6,691 bases of DNA from an uncultured Alphaproteobacteria bacterium (GTDB lineage: Bacteria; Pseudomonadota; Alphaproteobacteria; Bin95), in contig CAJXVF010000129.1 in NCBI GenBank assembly GCA_913060845.1, positions 1-6,691 on the forward strand, given 5' to 3'. The translations under genes were made by a program, and so were the position numbers. The notes below the pieces were generated by a model. That model was not told where the DNA came from and searched no databases. It was given only the letters and a program-made list of their open reading frames with translations. Of this stretch, positions 1 through 6,691 are shown one piece after another; position 1 is the stretch's first letter, and each line of letters starts with the position of its first letter.

Positions 1-14
1 TGTATAAGAGACAG
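1..14 (+). other. Residual sequencing adapter (Tn5 mosaic end), not genomic
   Basis: The first 14 bases, TGTATAAGAGACAG, are identical to the last 14 bases of the 19-bp engineered Tn5 mosaic end used by transposase-based library kits. From memory, the natural Tn5 outside end differs at position 4 from its tip and the natural inside end differs further in. This hybrid form therefore points to the engineered version rather than a real Tn5 or IS50. It sits exactly at the window edge and interrupts a permease gene inside its conserved EAA region, as expected for an untrimmed read end at a contig terminus. Genomic sequence should be taken to start at 15. Confidence 0.93.
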
Positions 15-901
15 GGTGAGGCACCCATGAGTTGGGCGGCCTGGCAAAAGTCTTCCTCACGCAGCGACAGAAGCTTCGATCTGACTGCGCGGGCAAGGCC
101 TGTCCAATCCAGCAATCCAAGGATGATCGTGATGCCAAAGTAGATAAGCACCGGACTCCAGGTGACGGGCAAGGCGGCGGACAAGGCCATCCAGAGCGGC
201 AGTTCAGGGAATGACCGCACCACCTCAATCATGCGCTGGACGACGCTATCGACCCAGCCGCCATAATACCCGGCGAGACCGCCAAGGGTGATACCGATCA
301 TGAAGCTGATAGCGATGCCGAATAAGCCAACTGTTAGAGATATGCGCGCGCCATATACAATGCGGCTGAAGACATCCCGGCCCAATCGGTCCGTCCCCAT
401 AATGTGCAGCGCCCCACCTTCTGCAGGGCAGAACAGATGGAAGCGCGAGTTGAACAGGCCGAAATAGCTGAATTCATCGCTCGGGCAGAAAAAGCGAATT
501 TTCTGCGGCTTAGCCGTGTTCTCAGTGTAGTTCCGCTTCATCGTCTTAAAATCGAGCTTCTTCGTGTACTCGTAGACGAATGGGCCAATGAACTCACCTT
601 CATGCATCACATGGATCGATTGCGGTGGGGCATAGATATATTTGGAATTCCGCGTATCCAAAGCGTAGGGAGCGATCACCTCGGAAATGATCGCAGAGAA
701 GTACATCAGCAGCAGGAACACGCCAGAGATAACAGCGAGCTTGTGGCGCTTCAGCTTCCACCACATCAGCTTCCATTGGGTGGCCAGGAAATAGCGTTCC
801 TGCTCCGGCGTCAGTATTTCTACAGAATACGGATCGAACGGCTCTTTCGAGACATAATGTTCGATATTGTTCTTGGGGCCCGTGGGCTGCATGTCGCTCA
901 T
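15..901 (-). CDS. ABC transporter permease, DppC/OppC type, 3'-truncated
   Basis: This is the second membrane subunit of the importer encoded by the operon. Starting at the ATG at 901, the frame stays open to the window edge and gives about 295 genomic residues. A hydrophilic N-terminal tail of about 50 residues is followed by a membrane helix at about 54-77 (KRHKLAVISGVFLLLMYFSA). A long periplasmic stretch runs from about 78 to 168. Then comes the OppC-family hallmark HIMGTDRLGRDVFSRIVYGAR (about 167-186, given here minus its flanks), with helices at about 187-211 and 235-262. The EAA-type cytoplasmic loop begins at 284 (FCQAAQLMGAS), where the gene is cut by adapter. Homologues normally continue for roughly 80-90 residues with two more helices. 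The start overlaps the upstream permease stop by 4 bp (ATGA), indicating translational coupling. The large loop resembles that of YejE, but similarity elsewhere is only at family level. Substrate unknown. Confidence 0.93.
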
Positions 902-1896
902 TTCTCATTCCCCGCGCCAAGCCGGATGCGTGGATCAAGTGCGGCCAATGCAATATCCGATATCAGCACGCCAATGACGGTTAGCAGCGCCAGGAACATC
1001 AGGAATGATCCTGCGAGATACATATCTTGCGCCTGCAGGGCCTCAATAAGCATCGGTCCCGTTGTAGGTAGCGACAGCACCATGGAGACGATGGCGGCAC
1101 CTGAAACGACTTGCGGCAACAGGTTGCCAATGTCAGCGATGAACGGGTTCAATGCCATGCGGAGTGGGTATTTGATCAGCAATCGGCGCGGCGTCAGGCC
1201 TTTGGCGCGACCCGTCACAACATACTGCTTCTGCAATTCATCCAGCAGGTTCGCGCGAAGGCGTCGGATCATGCCCGCCGTACCGGATGTGCCGATGACA
1301 ATCACTGGCACCCAAAGATGCTGCAGGATTGAAACGAACTTGTCCCAACTAAACGGCTGATCCAGATAAACAGGGTCCATTAAGCCACCGATGGAAATGC
1401 CGAAATACACTTTCGCCAGATACATCATCACCAGCGCCAGTAGGAAGTTCGGCGTGGCAAGCCCAAGGAAGCCGATAAAAGTCAGCCCATGGTCGCCCCA
1501 GCTATATTGGTTGACGGCAGAATAAACACCAATCGGGAACGCCATCGCCCAGGTAAACAGGATGGTGGAGAAGGACAGCAGGAAGCTCAAATACAATCGG
1601 TCCCCAACGACGTCCGAGACTGGCAGTTCATATTCGAACGAATAGCCGAAATCACCCTGAAGCATCCCGAACAGCCAGATCAGGTATTGCTCCCACATTG
1701 GCTTATCAAGGCCGTATTGGGCGCGTAGAAACTCAACCTTGGCCTTGTCGACATCCATACCAGACGCAACGGCTTCATTGATCATGGTGGTCAGATAATC
1801 ACCGGGCGGCAATTGAATGATGATGAACACCAACACGCTGATAGCGAGCAGTGTAGGGATCATCAGCATGACCCTGCGGGCGATATATCTGAGCAT
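898..1896 (-). CDS. ABC transporter permease, DppB/OppB type
   Basis: This is an inner-membrane channel subunit of a dipeptide/oligopeptide-class importer, 332 residues long and near the usual family length. The N-terminus (MLRYIARRVMLMIPTLLAIS) is the typical DppB start: a basic stretch running into the first helix at about 9-29. A periplasmic region holds the family motif around 57-90 (LRAQYGLDKPMWEQYLIWL, then GDFGYSF). Further helices lie at about 103-127, 137-161, 190-210, 256-276 and 295-318. The EAA loop that contacts the ATPase is at about 225-245 (YVVTGRAKGLTPRRLLIKYP). The protein ends with the usual ALDPRIRLG tail. A GGAG at 1903-1906, 6 bases before the ATG, supports this start. 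It follows the binding-protein gene by 28 bp and overlaps the next permease by 4 bp. It should pair with that permease to form the translocation pore. The sequence does not reveal the substrate. Confidence 0.95.
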   Translation of the reverse strand: MLRYIARRVMLMIPTLLAISVLVFIIIQLPPGDYLTTMINEAVASGMDVDKAKVEFLRAQYGLDKPMWEQYLIWLFGMLQGDFGYSFEYELPVSDVVGDRLYLSFLLSFSTILFTWAMAFPIGVYSAVNQYSWGDHGLTFIGFLGLATPNFLLALVMMYLAKVYFGISIGGLMDPVYLDQPFSWDKFVSILQHLWVPVIVIGTSGTAGMIRRLRANLLDELQKQYVVTGRAKGLTPRRLLIKYPLRMALNPFIADIGNLLPQVVSGAAIVSMVLSLPTTGPMLIEALQAQDMYLAGSFLMFLALLTVIGVLISDIALAALDPRIRLGAGNEK

Positions 1897-1902
1897 TGGC
1901 GG

Positions 1903-1906
1903 CTCC
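1903..1906 (-). promoter_or_regulatory. Ribosome binding site of the DppB-type permease
   Basis: GGAG lies 6 bases upstream of the ATG at 1896, inside the 28-bp gap after the binding-protein stop. This fixes the start. The gap holds no convincing hairpin, so nothing suggests transcription stops here. Confidence 0.6.
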
Positions 1907-1924
1907 GTTACGGCTTACGTGCGT

Positions 1925-3835
1925 TTACTTAGACGCAAGCCAGAAGGTGTCAGGGCGGTAGCAACCAAAGTGCGCGCCCGGATCCCAGTTGTAATAGCCT
2001 TCATCTGGGATGTTTTGGAGGCGCGAATTGGTGACGACCGGCTGTAAGACGCCAGCGACAAGGCCAATCACATACACTTCAGACGTATAGAGGTCCTGCA
2101 TGTGGTTCCAGATCTTGGTCTTACTGGCCTCGTCCACGGCATTCCGCCACTGCTTATAGAGCCCACTAAGCTGCAGAGGCACGGGCATATCTGCTATGTC
2201 GCCTGCTTTGCCTTTAGTTTCTACATACTGGCCCCATTTCGGCCATTGCAATTGCTGTTGCGATGTCGGTGCAAGCTCTTCCGGACTCATCAGCGCGTTC
2301 GCGAGGCCATTCTCCAGGCCGAACCAGATCGACATCTGCGTATCGCCAGTAAAGACCCGGTTCCGCAGCACATCCCGCTGAAGTGGCTTTGTGAACAGCG
2401 CAATGCCGGCCTTGAACCATGTTTGCTTGATAAGCTCGAGCACATCAGTTTCTTCGGTGCTTTCGCCAGCGCTTTCAACAATGATTTCCAATTTGCGACC
2501 GTCTGGCAGCATCCGGATGCCATCAGAGCCACGCTTCAGACCAAGGTGGTCCAGCAGCTTATTGGCCTTCTTCAGGTCAAACTCTGCAAAGGCCATCGCC
2601 GCTTTTTCGTTGTAGAGCGGGCTGCCCGGCAGCAATGCATTGCCCTGCGGCAAGGCAACACCGAAATAAACCACTTCATTGATCTCGCCACGGTCTGTCG
2701 CAAGCGACAGCGCTTGACGGAACTGTTTCTCCCGAAACAGTTTCCGCCATTCCGGATCATTAGTGTTCAGGTTCGGGTAGAGCGCCATATGTGAGCCCTT
2801 ACCGGTCCGCCAAAGACGCGTTGTGTAACCGTAGCGTTCTTCGTTTTCTTTCAGGAACGGCGTGTTCTTGAACTGCAGATAGCGGCCCTGCAAATCAACT
2901 TCGCCACTACCAGCCTTTGCGGGGATCAGCTTACCGGAAACGATGTCCATATTGACCTGGTCGATGTAGGGCAATTGCACGCCATTAGCATCAACCCGGT
3001 GGTAGAAAGGATTGCGCTTGAAAACGAAACGCTCTGCCGGCGGCGCTGTTTGCGCGACCCAGGGCTGTAGCGTCGGCAGGTCTGGGTTGTCATTCTTATA
3101 GGCATTGTCCTTGCGATTATGCAGGGACGCCCAATTGCGACGCTTGTTGTCTTTTACGAGGACCGCAAGCTTATCTGGGTCCTGATATTTCCCATGGAAT
3201 TGCTGCAGATAATGCTTCGGCGCGTAAATATACATCGGCGAAGCTTGGGCCAGAGCTGGGATGAATGTGGGGTTTGGCATGGTCCATTCGAGACGGATTT
3301 CTGTCTCAGAAACAATCGTTACCTTTGGCGGTTTGCCATCTGCCAACATCTTGATCGGCGGCCCGGAAGGCGAAAGCTCCGGGTTATTTGCGATGTCTTC
3401 CCACCAATAGCGGAAGTCTTCAGTCGTGAACGGATGTCCGTCCGACCATTTGTGCCCTTTGCGCAAGCGCAGCGTGAAGATACGGCCTTCCTCGACCGTA
3501 TAATCCTTCAAGATGTCCGACACCAATTCAAGCCGATCATTGAAACCGACTAAGCGGGCATAGCCATACACCACCATCTGCCGGGTCTCTTTGGCTTTCG
3601 CCATCAGCACGCGGATTTCGCCGCCCGACTGCCCGGGTTTGGCACCCTCTCGGGTGAAGTCTGCAATGGATGGCTCAGCCGGCACCCGATCTGCCACCGG
3701 CGGCAACGCGCCGCTCGTGACAGCGCCCAGCAGAACGTCAGACTCTTTGTAAGTCATGGTAGCGGCGTTCGCGCTCGACAATCCAACTGCTAAGCTGGTA
3801 ATCGCGGCAAATGAGGTTAAGGACCGGATATGCAT
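1925..3835 (-). CDS. ABC transporter substrate-binding protein, family 5 (SBP_bac_5)
   Basis: This is a periplasmic receptor that would capture the ligand and deliver it to the two permeases. It has 636 residues. A Sec signal peptide covers about 1-24, with a hydrophobic core and an AxA-type site (SSANA followed by A). There is no lipobox cysteine, so the protein should be soluble in the periplasm. Family 5 marks are visible: FTLRLRKGHKWSDGHPFTTE at about 120-139, FKRNPFYHR at about 272-280, and FRQALSLATDRGEI at about 372-385. It is longer than typical DppA/OppA/GsiB (about 510-540 residues), with extra sequence in the region after the signal peptide and around 205-265. The start at 3835 is preferred over an in-frame ATG at 3931, because the longer form would overlap the ATPase gene by 92 bp and bury the signal peptide. 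The gene starts 4 bp after the ATPase stop. It is not obviously YejA-like. Peptides, opines or oligosaccharides are all possible ligands. Confidence 0.93.
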   Translation of the reverse strand: MHIRSLTSFAAITSLAVGLSSANAATMTYKESDVLLGAVTSGALPPVADRVPAEPSIADFTREGAKPGQSGGEIRVLMAKAKETRQMVVYGYARLVGFNDRLELVSDILKDYTVEEGRIFTLRLRKGHKWSDGHPFTTEDFRYWWEDIANNPELSPSGPPIKMLADGKPPKVTIVSETEIRLEWTMPNPTFIPALAQASPMYIYAPKHYLQQFHGKYQDPDKLAVLVKDNKRRNWASLHNRKDNAYKNDNPDLPTLQPWVAQTAPPAERFVFKRNPFYHRVDANGVQLPYIDQVNMDIVSGKLIPAKAGSGEVDLQGRYLQFKNTPFLKENEERYGYTTRLWRTGKGSHMALYPNLNTNDPEWRKLFREKQFRQALSLATDRGEINEVVYFGVALPQGNALLPGSPLYNEKAAMAFAEFDLKKANKLLDHLGLKRGSDGIRMLPDGRKLEIIVESAGESTEETDVLELIKQTWFKAGIALFTKPLQRDVLRNRVFTGDTQMSIWFGLENGLANALMSPEELAPTSQQQLQWPKWGQYVETKGKAGDIADMPVPLQLSGLYKQWRNAVDEASKTKIWNHMQDLYTSEVYVIGLVAGVLQPVVTNSRLQNIPDEGYYNWDPGAHFGCYRPDTFWLASK

Positions 3836-3839
3836 GGCT

Positions 3840-5714
3840 TTATGCAGCCTCCTTCTGGTGTACCGCGACGCGGACGAAATGATTGGGCGCAACTTCTTCG
3901 AGCTTCGCCAGTGCGCCTGGCTGCAGCCCATAGGGTGCGGCCCAATTCGCAGGGTTCGACGCGCGCTCGCCCATCAGCTTGGCGAAGTCGAGCGGGTGAT
4001 CCAGGTCTGGATTTGGCACGGCGGCCAGCAGGCCCTGGGTGTAAGGATGGCGCGGATTGGCGAAAAATTCAGCTTTCGGCGCAATTTCAACCAAGCGCCC
4101 GGCGCACATGACCGCAATCCGGTCCGCCATATAATCGACGACGGCAAGGTTATGGCTGACGAAGAGATATGTGAGGCCGAGCTTGCTTTGGAGGTCCTTT
4201 AGCAGATTCAAAATCTGCGCCTGAACGGACACATCCAATGCAGACACAGGCTCATCACAAAGGATGAGTTCTGGCTTCAATGCCAACGCCCGCGCGATGC
4301 CTATCCGCTGGCGCTGTCCGCCAGAGAAACTGTGGGGATAACGTGAGAGATGGCGATCATCGAGGCCGACAAGCTGCATCAGCTCACGCGCCATCTCTAA
4401 CCGATACGCCGCGTCGCCGACCTTATGGATAATCATCGGTTCCAGCAGAATTTCACGCACTGTCATCCGTGGATTGAGTGCGCTGAACGGGTCCTGGAAC
4501 ATGTACTGCATGCGCTTGCGGTACGGGAACAGCTGCTTTGGCGACATGTGGGTCAGATCGATCTGCTTGCCGTCCACATTGAACAACACCTGGCCTTCAT
4601 CGGGCCTCAGCGCATTCATAATCATCTTTGATGTTGTCGATTTACCGCATCCGGACTCACCCACCAAGCCTAAGCATTCGCCACGCTGGATTGTGAAGCC
4701 AACGTCATCAACAGCTCGGAACGTCTTCGCGTCGCCAATGCCATTACGGACATGGAAGCTCTTCTTCAGGCCCTGCACATCAAGCAGCGGCGGCTCACCC
4801 GGTTTGCCCTGCATCTCGATGTCAGCGAGCAAGTGCCCGGTCGTTGGCTTGATTTCACGAATGGGAACCAGCCGCTCGCCTTCTTTCATATCGAAGCGGG
4901 GCACAGCAGCCAGTAGCGCCTTCAAATATGGATGTTGCGGATTGCGGAAAATGTCTTTGACCGCGCCCTGCTCCATCACTTTGCCGTGGTACATCACGAC
5001 CACTTCATCAGCGACGTTGGCAACGACGCCAAGATCATGGGTGATCATCAGCACGGCCATATGCAGTTCGGCCTGCAGGTCCTTAATGAGCTTCAGGATT
5101 TGCGCCTGAATGGTCACATCCAGCGCGGTTGTCGGCTCATCTGCGATCAGCAGGCTTGGTCGGCATACCAACGCCATGGCGATCATCGCGCGCTGGCGGA
5201 GACCACCCGAAAGTTCAAACGGATAAGCATCAACAGAGGTTTCAGGCGTCGGGAAGCCAACCAGCGCCAGCATATCTTGCACCAGCTTGCGGGCTTCTTT
5301 TTTGTTCACATCCCGGTGCAGCAGCAACGCTTCGCCGATCTGGTCGCCGATGGTGTGAACTGGCGACAGGGAGGTCATCGGCTCCTGGAAAATGATAGAC
5401 ACCCGGCCGCCGCGAATGTCGCGCATCTGGGCGGATTCCGGATTGAGCTGGACGATATCAACTGGCTCATAATTTGGGTCGCGCAACATGATCGACCCAG
5501 ATGCAATCCGCGCATTGCGAGGCAGAATACCCATGATCGCCTGGGCTGTAACACTTTTGCCAGAGCCAGATTCGCCGACGACAGCAACCGTCCCGCCAGG
5601 TGGAATGCGGAAAGATACACCGTCCACGGCTTTGACGACGCCACCAGGCGCGTCGAACTCGACCCGGAGGTCGGTAACTTCGAGCAGATTGGTCACGGCG
5701 TCGCTTTCAGACAT
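3840..5714 (-). CDS. Fused dual-domain ABC importer ATPase, GsiA/YejF-like
   Basis: This cytoplasmic ATPase would power the importer. It carries two full nucleotide-binding domains in one 624-residue chain, so no second ATPase gene is needed. Domain 1 has Walker A GESGSGKS (47-54), Q-loop Q110, signature LSGGLRQR (168-175), Walker B LLIADEP (188-194) and H-loop H226. Domain 2 has GESGCGKST (352-360), Q407, FSGGQRQR (463-470), LILCDEP (483-489) and H521. All catalytic motifs are intact in both. Each domain is followed by the oligopeptide-transporter motif ([15 protein letters not shown] at about 258-272, [17 protein letters not shown] at about 553-569). The cysteine-rich tail found after this motif in DppD/OppD is absent. 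A C-terminal extension of about 50 residues (571-624) is unassigned. Length matches GsiA (about 620) better than YejF (about 530). Alternative in-frame ATGs at 5723 and 5738 exist. I chose 5714, with GGAGG 12 bases upstream and an 8-bp overlap with the preceding gene. Confidence 0.95.
   Translation of the reverse strand: MSESDAVTNLLEVTDLRVEFDAPGGVVKAVDGVSFRIPPGGTVAVVGESGSGKSVTAQAIMGILPRNARIASGSIMLRDPNYEPVDIVQLNPESAQMRDIRGGRVSIIFQEPMTSLSPVHTIGDQIGEALLLHRDVNKKEARKLVQDMLALVGFPTPETSVDAYPFELSGGLRQRAMIAMALVCRPSLLIADEPTTALDVTIQAQILKLIKDLQAELHMAVLMITHDLGVVANVADEVVVMYHGKVMEQGAVKDIFRNPQHPYLKALLAAVPRFDMKEGERLVPIREIKPTTGHLLADIEMQGKPGEPPLLDVQGLKKSFHVRNGIGDAKTFRAVDDVGFTIQRGECLGLVGESGCGKSTTSKMIMNALRPDEGQVLFNVDGKQIDLTHMSPKQLFPYRKRMQYMFQDPFSALNPRMTVREILLEPMIIHKVGDAAYRLEMARELMQLVGLDDRHLSRYPHSFSGGQRQRIGIARALALKPELILCDEPVSALDVSVQAQILNLLKDLQSKLGLTYLFVSHNLAVVDYMADRIAVMCAGRLVEIAPKAEFFANPRHPYTQGLLAAVPNPDLDHPLDFAKLMGERASNPANWAAPYGLQPGALAKLEEVAPNHFVRVAVHQKEAA
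3848..3854 (-). promoter_or_regulatory. Ribosome binding site of the substrate-binding protein gene
   Basis: AAGGAGG lies inside the last codons of the ATPase gene, with a 12-base spacer to the ATG at 3835. This is a strong core with longer than usual spacing. It supports the 3835 start, because no better ATG lies nearby. Confidence 0.6.
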
Positions 5715-6273
5715 TGGCCGCATATTCCTCCGCGCCATCCATGTTCGGGGTCAGGCCCATGGCGGCGAAATTAACGTCAGCGCTCTCGGTCATCGTTAGG
5801 CGATGCTGTTCGATAGCGCGCACAACCCGTGTGGCCAGATCACGGAATTCAGTAACACTGGAATCAACTTTGATCGTCCCCCCAGCGCCATCCAGGCGTA
5901 GCTGCATCCATCCCGTCCCTTCGTCGGTCGCCGGTCCCCCCCGGCCCCGTTCGCGCTTCGTCGAAAAGTATCGAAGATCGACGCGCGTTATCTCAGTCCA
6001 TCTTAGCGCGGTGCGCGACGCCCCTTCCGACCAAATCCCATCATCGGTGACAGCGATCACAGTTCTGTGACGACGCCATGTCGACCACGCAAAACTTAGG
6101 AACATCAATACGATGGCACCCAAAATCACGACCGCATAGATGTTTGAATGCGCATAAACCAAAGGAATCCCAAAGATCACAGCCCCCGCCGCCGCCTGGC
6201 CGTAGTCTTTGTACATGGCCCCAGAAGGGTAACTAAATCGTTGTTCTTGGCCAGTATCATGCGATTCGGTCAT
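5707..6273 (-). CDS. Small membrane protein with two-helix hairpin and possible PH-like domain
   Basis: I do not recognise a named family. The 188-residue product has a polar N-terminus (1-24) and two closely spaced hydrophobic segments, at about 26-42 and 44-63. A basic membrane-edge stretch follows (WRRHR, 66-70). The soluble part, about 70-158, has alternating hydrophobic residues typical of beta strands (TVIAVTDDGIW, LRWTEITRVDLRYF, GWMQLRLDG, GTIKVDSS) and ends in a helix (FRDLATRVVRAIEQHRL). This layout, with a tryptophan before the acidic residue in W-T-E-I, resembles bacterial PH-like domains that follow a membrane hairpin. That match is inference from pattern only. A glycine/charged loop at about 105-120 (KRERGRGGPATDEG) is probably flexible. 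The soluble part should face the cytoplasm, given the basic residues after helix 2. The start at 6273 overlaps the upstream stop (ATGA) and has GGAG 7 bases before it. It overlaps the ATPase gene by 8 bp, so co-translation is likely. Confidence 0.8.
   Translation of the reverse strand: MTESHDTGQEQRFSYPSGAMYKDYGQAAAGAVIFGIPLVYAHSNIYAVVILGAIVLMFLSFAWSTWRRHRTVIAVTDDGIWSEGASRTALRWTEITRVDLRYFSTKRERGRGGPATDEGTGWMQLRLDGAGGTIKVDSSVTEFRDLATRVVRAIEQHRLTMTESADVNFAAMGLTPNMDGAEEYAANV
5725..5731 (-). promoter_or_regulatory. Ribosome binding site of the fused ATPase gene
   Basis: GGAGGAA lies within the 3' end of the preceding gene. It is 12 bases (counted from GGAGG) from the ATG at 5714 but only 3 from the ATG at 5723, too close for normal initiation. 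The same strong core and 12-base spacing recur at the next gene, which favours 5714. Confidence 0.5.
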
Positions 6274-6691
6274 GCTTTCGCTCCAAAAATCGCAACGGAT
6301 GACGGCCAGGACACACGCGGATCCGTAGCAAGCTTGGCGAGCAACGCCTTGAGTGTCGCCCATGCCGTGCGGTCCATCGCCAGATGATGCGCTAGAATGC
6401 CGGTCGCCTCCTCCGCGTCCGCAGCGCCGGTGCGCTTCGCAGCCAAGTGGGCGGCCAAACCAGTCGTCATATCCGCTAGGGCGGCACCCGTTCGGCCATC
6501 CCGCCAGCGAATCAAATCAACATGGGTATTGGTCTCAATAACGCCCGGCGCAGGCTGGTGAGCGGCCCGCGCTTTGTAGCGGGTAAGGCCAGAAAGGCCG
6601 GCCTCTGCAAGGCGTGCAACAAGGTCCGCGCCAACACGGTTCCACGGCGGCGCCAACACTGGCAGCGCCGCATTGCCGAAAAGCCCCGATA
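6270..6691 (-). CDS. Polysaccharide deacetylase-like protein, 5'-truncated
   Basis: Only about 140 C-terminal residues are present; the frame enters from the right edge at 6689 without a start codon. The GTG at 6659 is not the true start, because the conserved run LFGNAALPVLAPPWNRV crosses it. That run, with PPWNR, is the counterpart of the RxPPY/W motif of NodB-type carbohydrate esterase family 4 proteins. THVDLIRW and GILAHHLAMDRTAW further on fit the late motif carrying the histidine that contacts the acetyl group. This assignment rests on pattern memory. The family removes acetyl groups from N- or O-acetylated sugars in glycans. The metal-binding motifs would lie in the missing N-terminal part, so activity cannot be judged. 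No signal peptide can be assessed. The stop overlaps the next gene by 4 bp (ATGA), placing it in the same operon as the importer. The true substrate is unknown. Confidence 0.72.
   Translation of the reverse strand, partial: SGLFGNAALPVLAPPWNRVGADLVARLAEAGLSGLTRYKARAAHQPAPGVIETNTHVDLIRWRDGRTGAALADMTTGLAAHLAAKRTGAADAEEATGILAHHLAMDRTAWATLKALLAKLATDPRVSWPSSVAIFGAKA
6281..6284 (-). promoter_or_regulatory. Ribosome binding site of the small membrane protein gene
   Basis: GGAG lies 7 bases before the ATG at 6273, inside the end of the deacetylase-like gene. It decides this start over an in-frame upstream start at 6363, which would overlap the preceding gene by about 94 bp. Confidence 0.55.

Noticed and set aside
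1..14. Possible natural Tn5/IS50 end
   Set aside because: The sequence is the engineered mosaic form, combining the outside- and inside-end variants. No transposase or target duplication is visible, and it lies exactly at the window edge.
404..1360. Long plus-strand open frame of 318 codons opposite both permease genes
   Set aside because: It crosses two strongly supported minus-strand permeases, shows no domain or membrane pattern, and its composition (Arg/His-rich) is that of an antisense frame.
1897..1924. Possible terminator or regulatory hairpin between the binding-protein and permease genes
   Set aside because: The 28-bp gap has only a weak inverted match and no T-run. It is sufficiently explained as a leader with a ribosome binding site.
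2102..2794. Plus-strand open frame of 230 codons opposite the binding-protein gene
   Set aside because: It lies fully within the well-supported family 5 binding protein and has no family features of its own.
4190..5130. Two similar DNA stretches (around 4190-4240 and 5080-5130) that look like direct repeats
   Set aside because: They encode the same segment after Walker B in the two nucleotide-binding domains. The similarity reflects the ancient domain duplication, not a mobile or regulatory repeat.
4932..5774. Plus-strand open frame of 280 codons opposite the ATPase gene
   Set aside because: The minus strand here encodes every ABC motif of domain 1. The plus-strand product is rich in His/Arg/Gln with no recognisable motif, so it is an antisense shadow.

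Overview
The window holds six genes, all on the minus strand and packed with almost no intergenic space, so it reads as one stretch of an operon transcribed from position 6691 towards 1. Both ends are open: the first gene lacks its 5' part at the right edge and the last lacks its 3' part at the left edge. The moderate-to-high GC by eye, the protein style and the pairing of a dipeptide-type ABC importer with a small polysaccharide-deacetylase-like protein suggest an alphaproteobacterium. This is an inference from sequence character; no marker gene is present.

In transcription order: (1) the C-terminal part of a polysaccharide-deacetylase-like protein (6691-6270); (2) a small unrecognised membrane protein with a two-helix hairpin and a possible PH-like soluble domain (6273-5707); (3) a 624-residue ABC ATPase with two complete nucleotide-binding domains fused in one chain (5714-3840); (4) a 636-residue secreted family 5 solute-binding protein (3835-1925); (5) a DppB/OppB-type permease (1896-898); (6) a DppC/OppC-type permease with an unusually large periplasmic loop (901-15), cut off just after its EAA loop begins. 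Junctions are a 4-bp ATGA overlap, an 8-bp overlap, a 4-bp gap, a 28-bp gap and another 4-bp ATGA overlap. I see no promoter, terminator, RNA gene, IS, CRISPR or tRNA. The promoter must lie beyond 6691, or less likely inside a gene.

Genes 3-6 together would make a complete importer of the peptide/opine/nickel/oligosaccharide class: periplasmic binding protein, two-subunit membrane channel and a single-chain ATPase. The order ATPase, binding protein, permease, permease is the same as in the gsiABCD glutathione importer, and the fused ATPase also recalls YejF. The binding protein is larger than GsiB and does not look like YejA, so the substrate cannot be named.

The first 14 bases are not genomic. 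They match the 3' part of the engineered Tn5 mosaic end used in transposase-based sequencing libraries. The left edge is therefore a contig end with untrimmed adapter, and the last residues of the truncated permease frame are artefactual. I found no clearly new biological system. The most interesting biological question is why a deacetylase-like protein and a small membrane protein are coupled to this importer.
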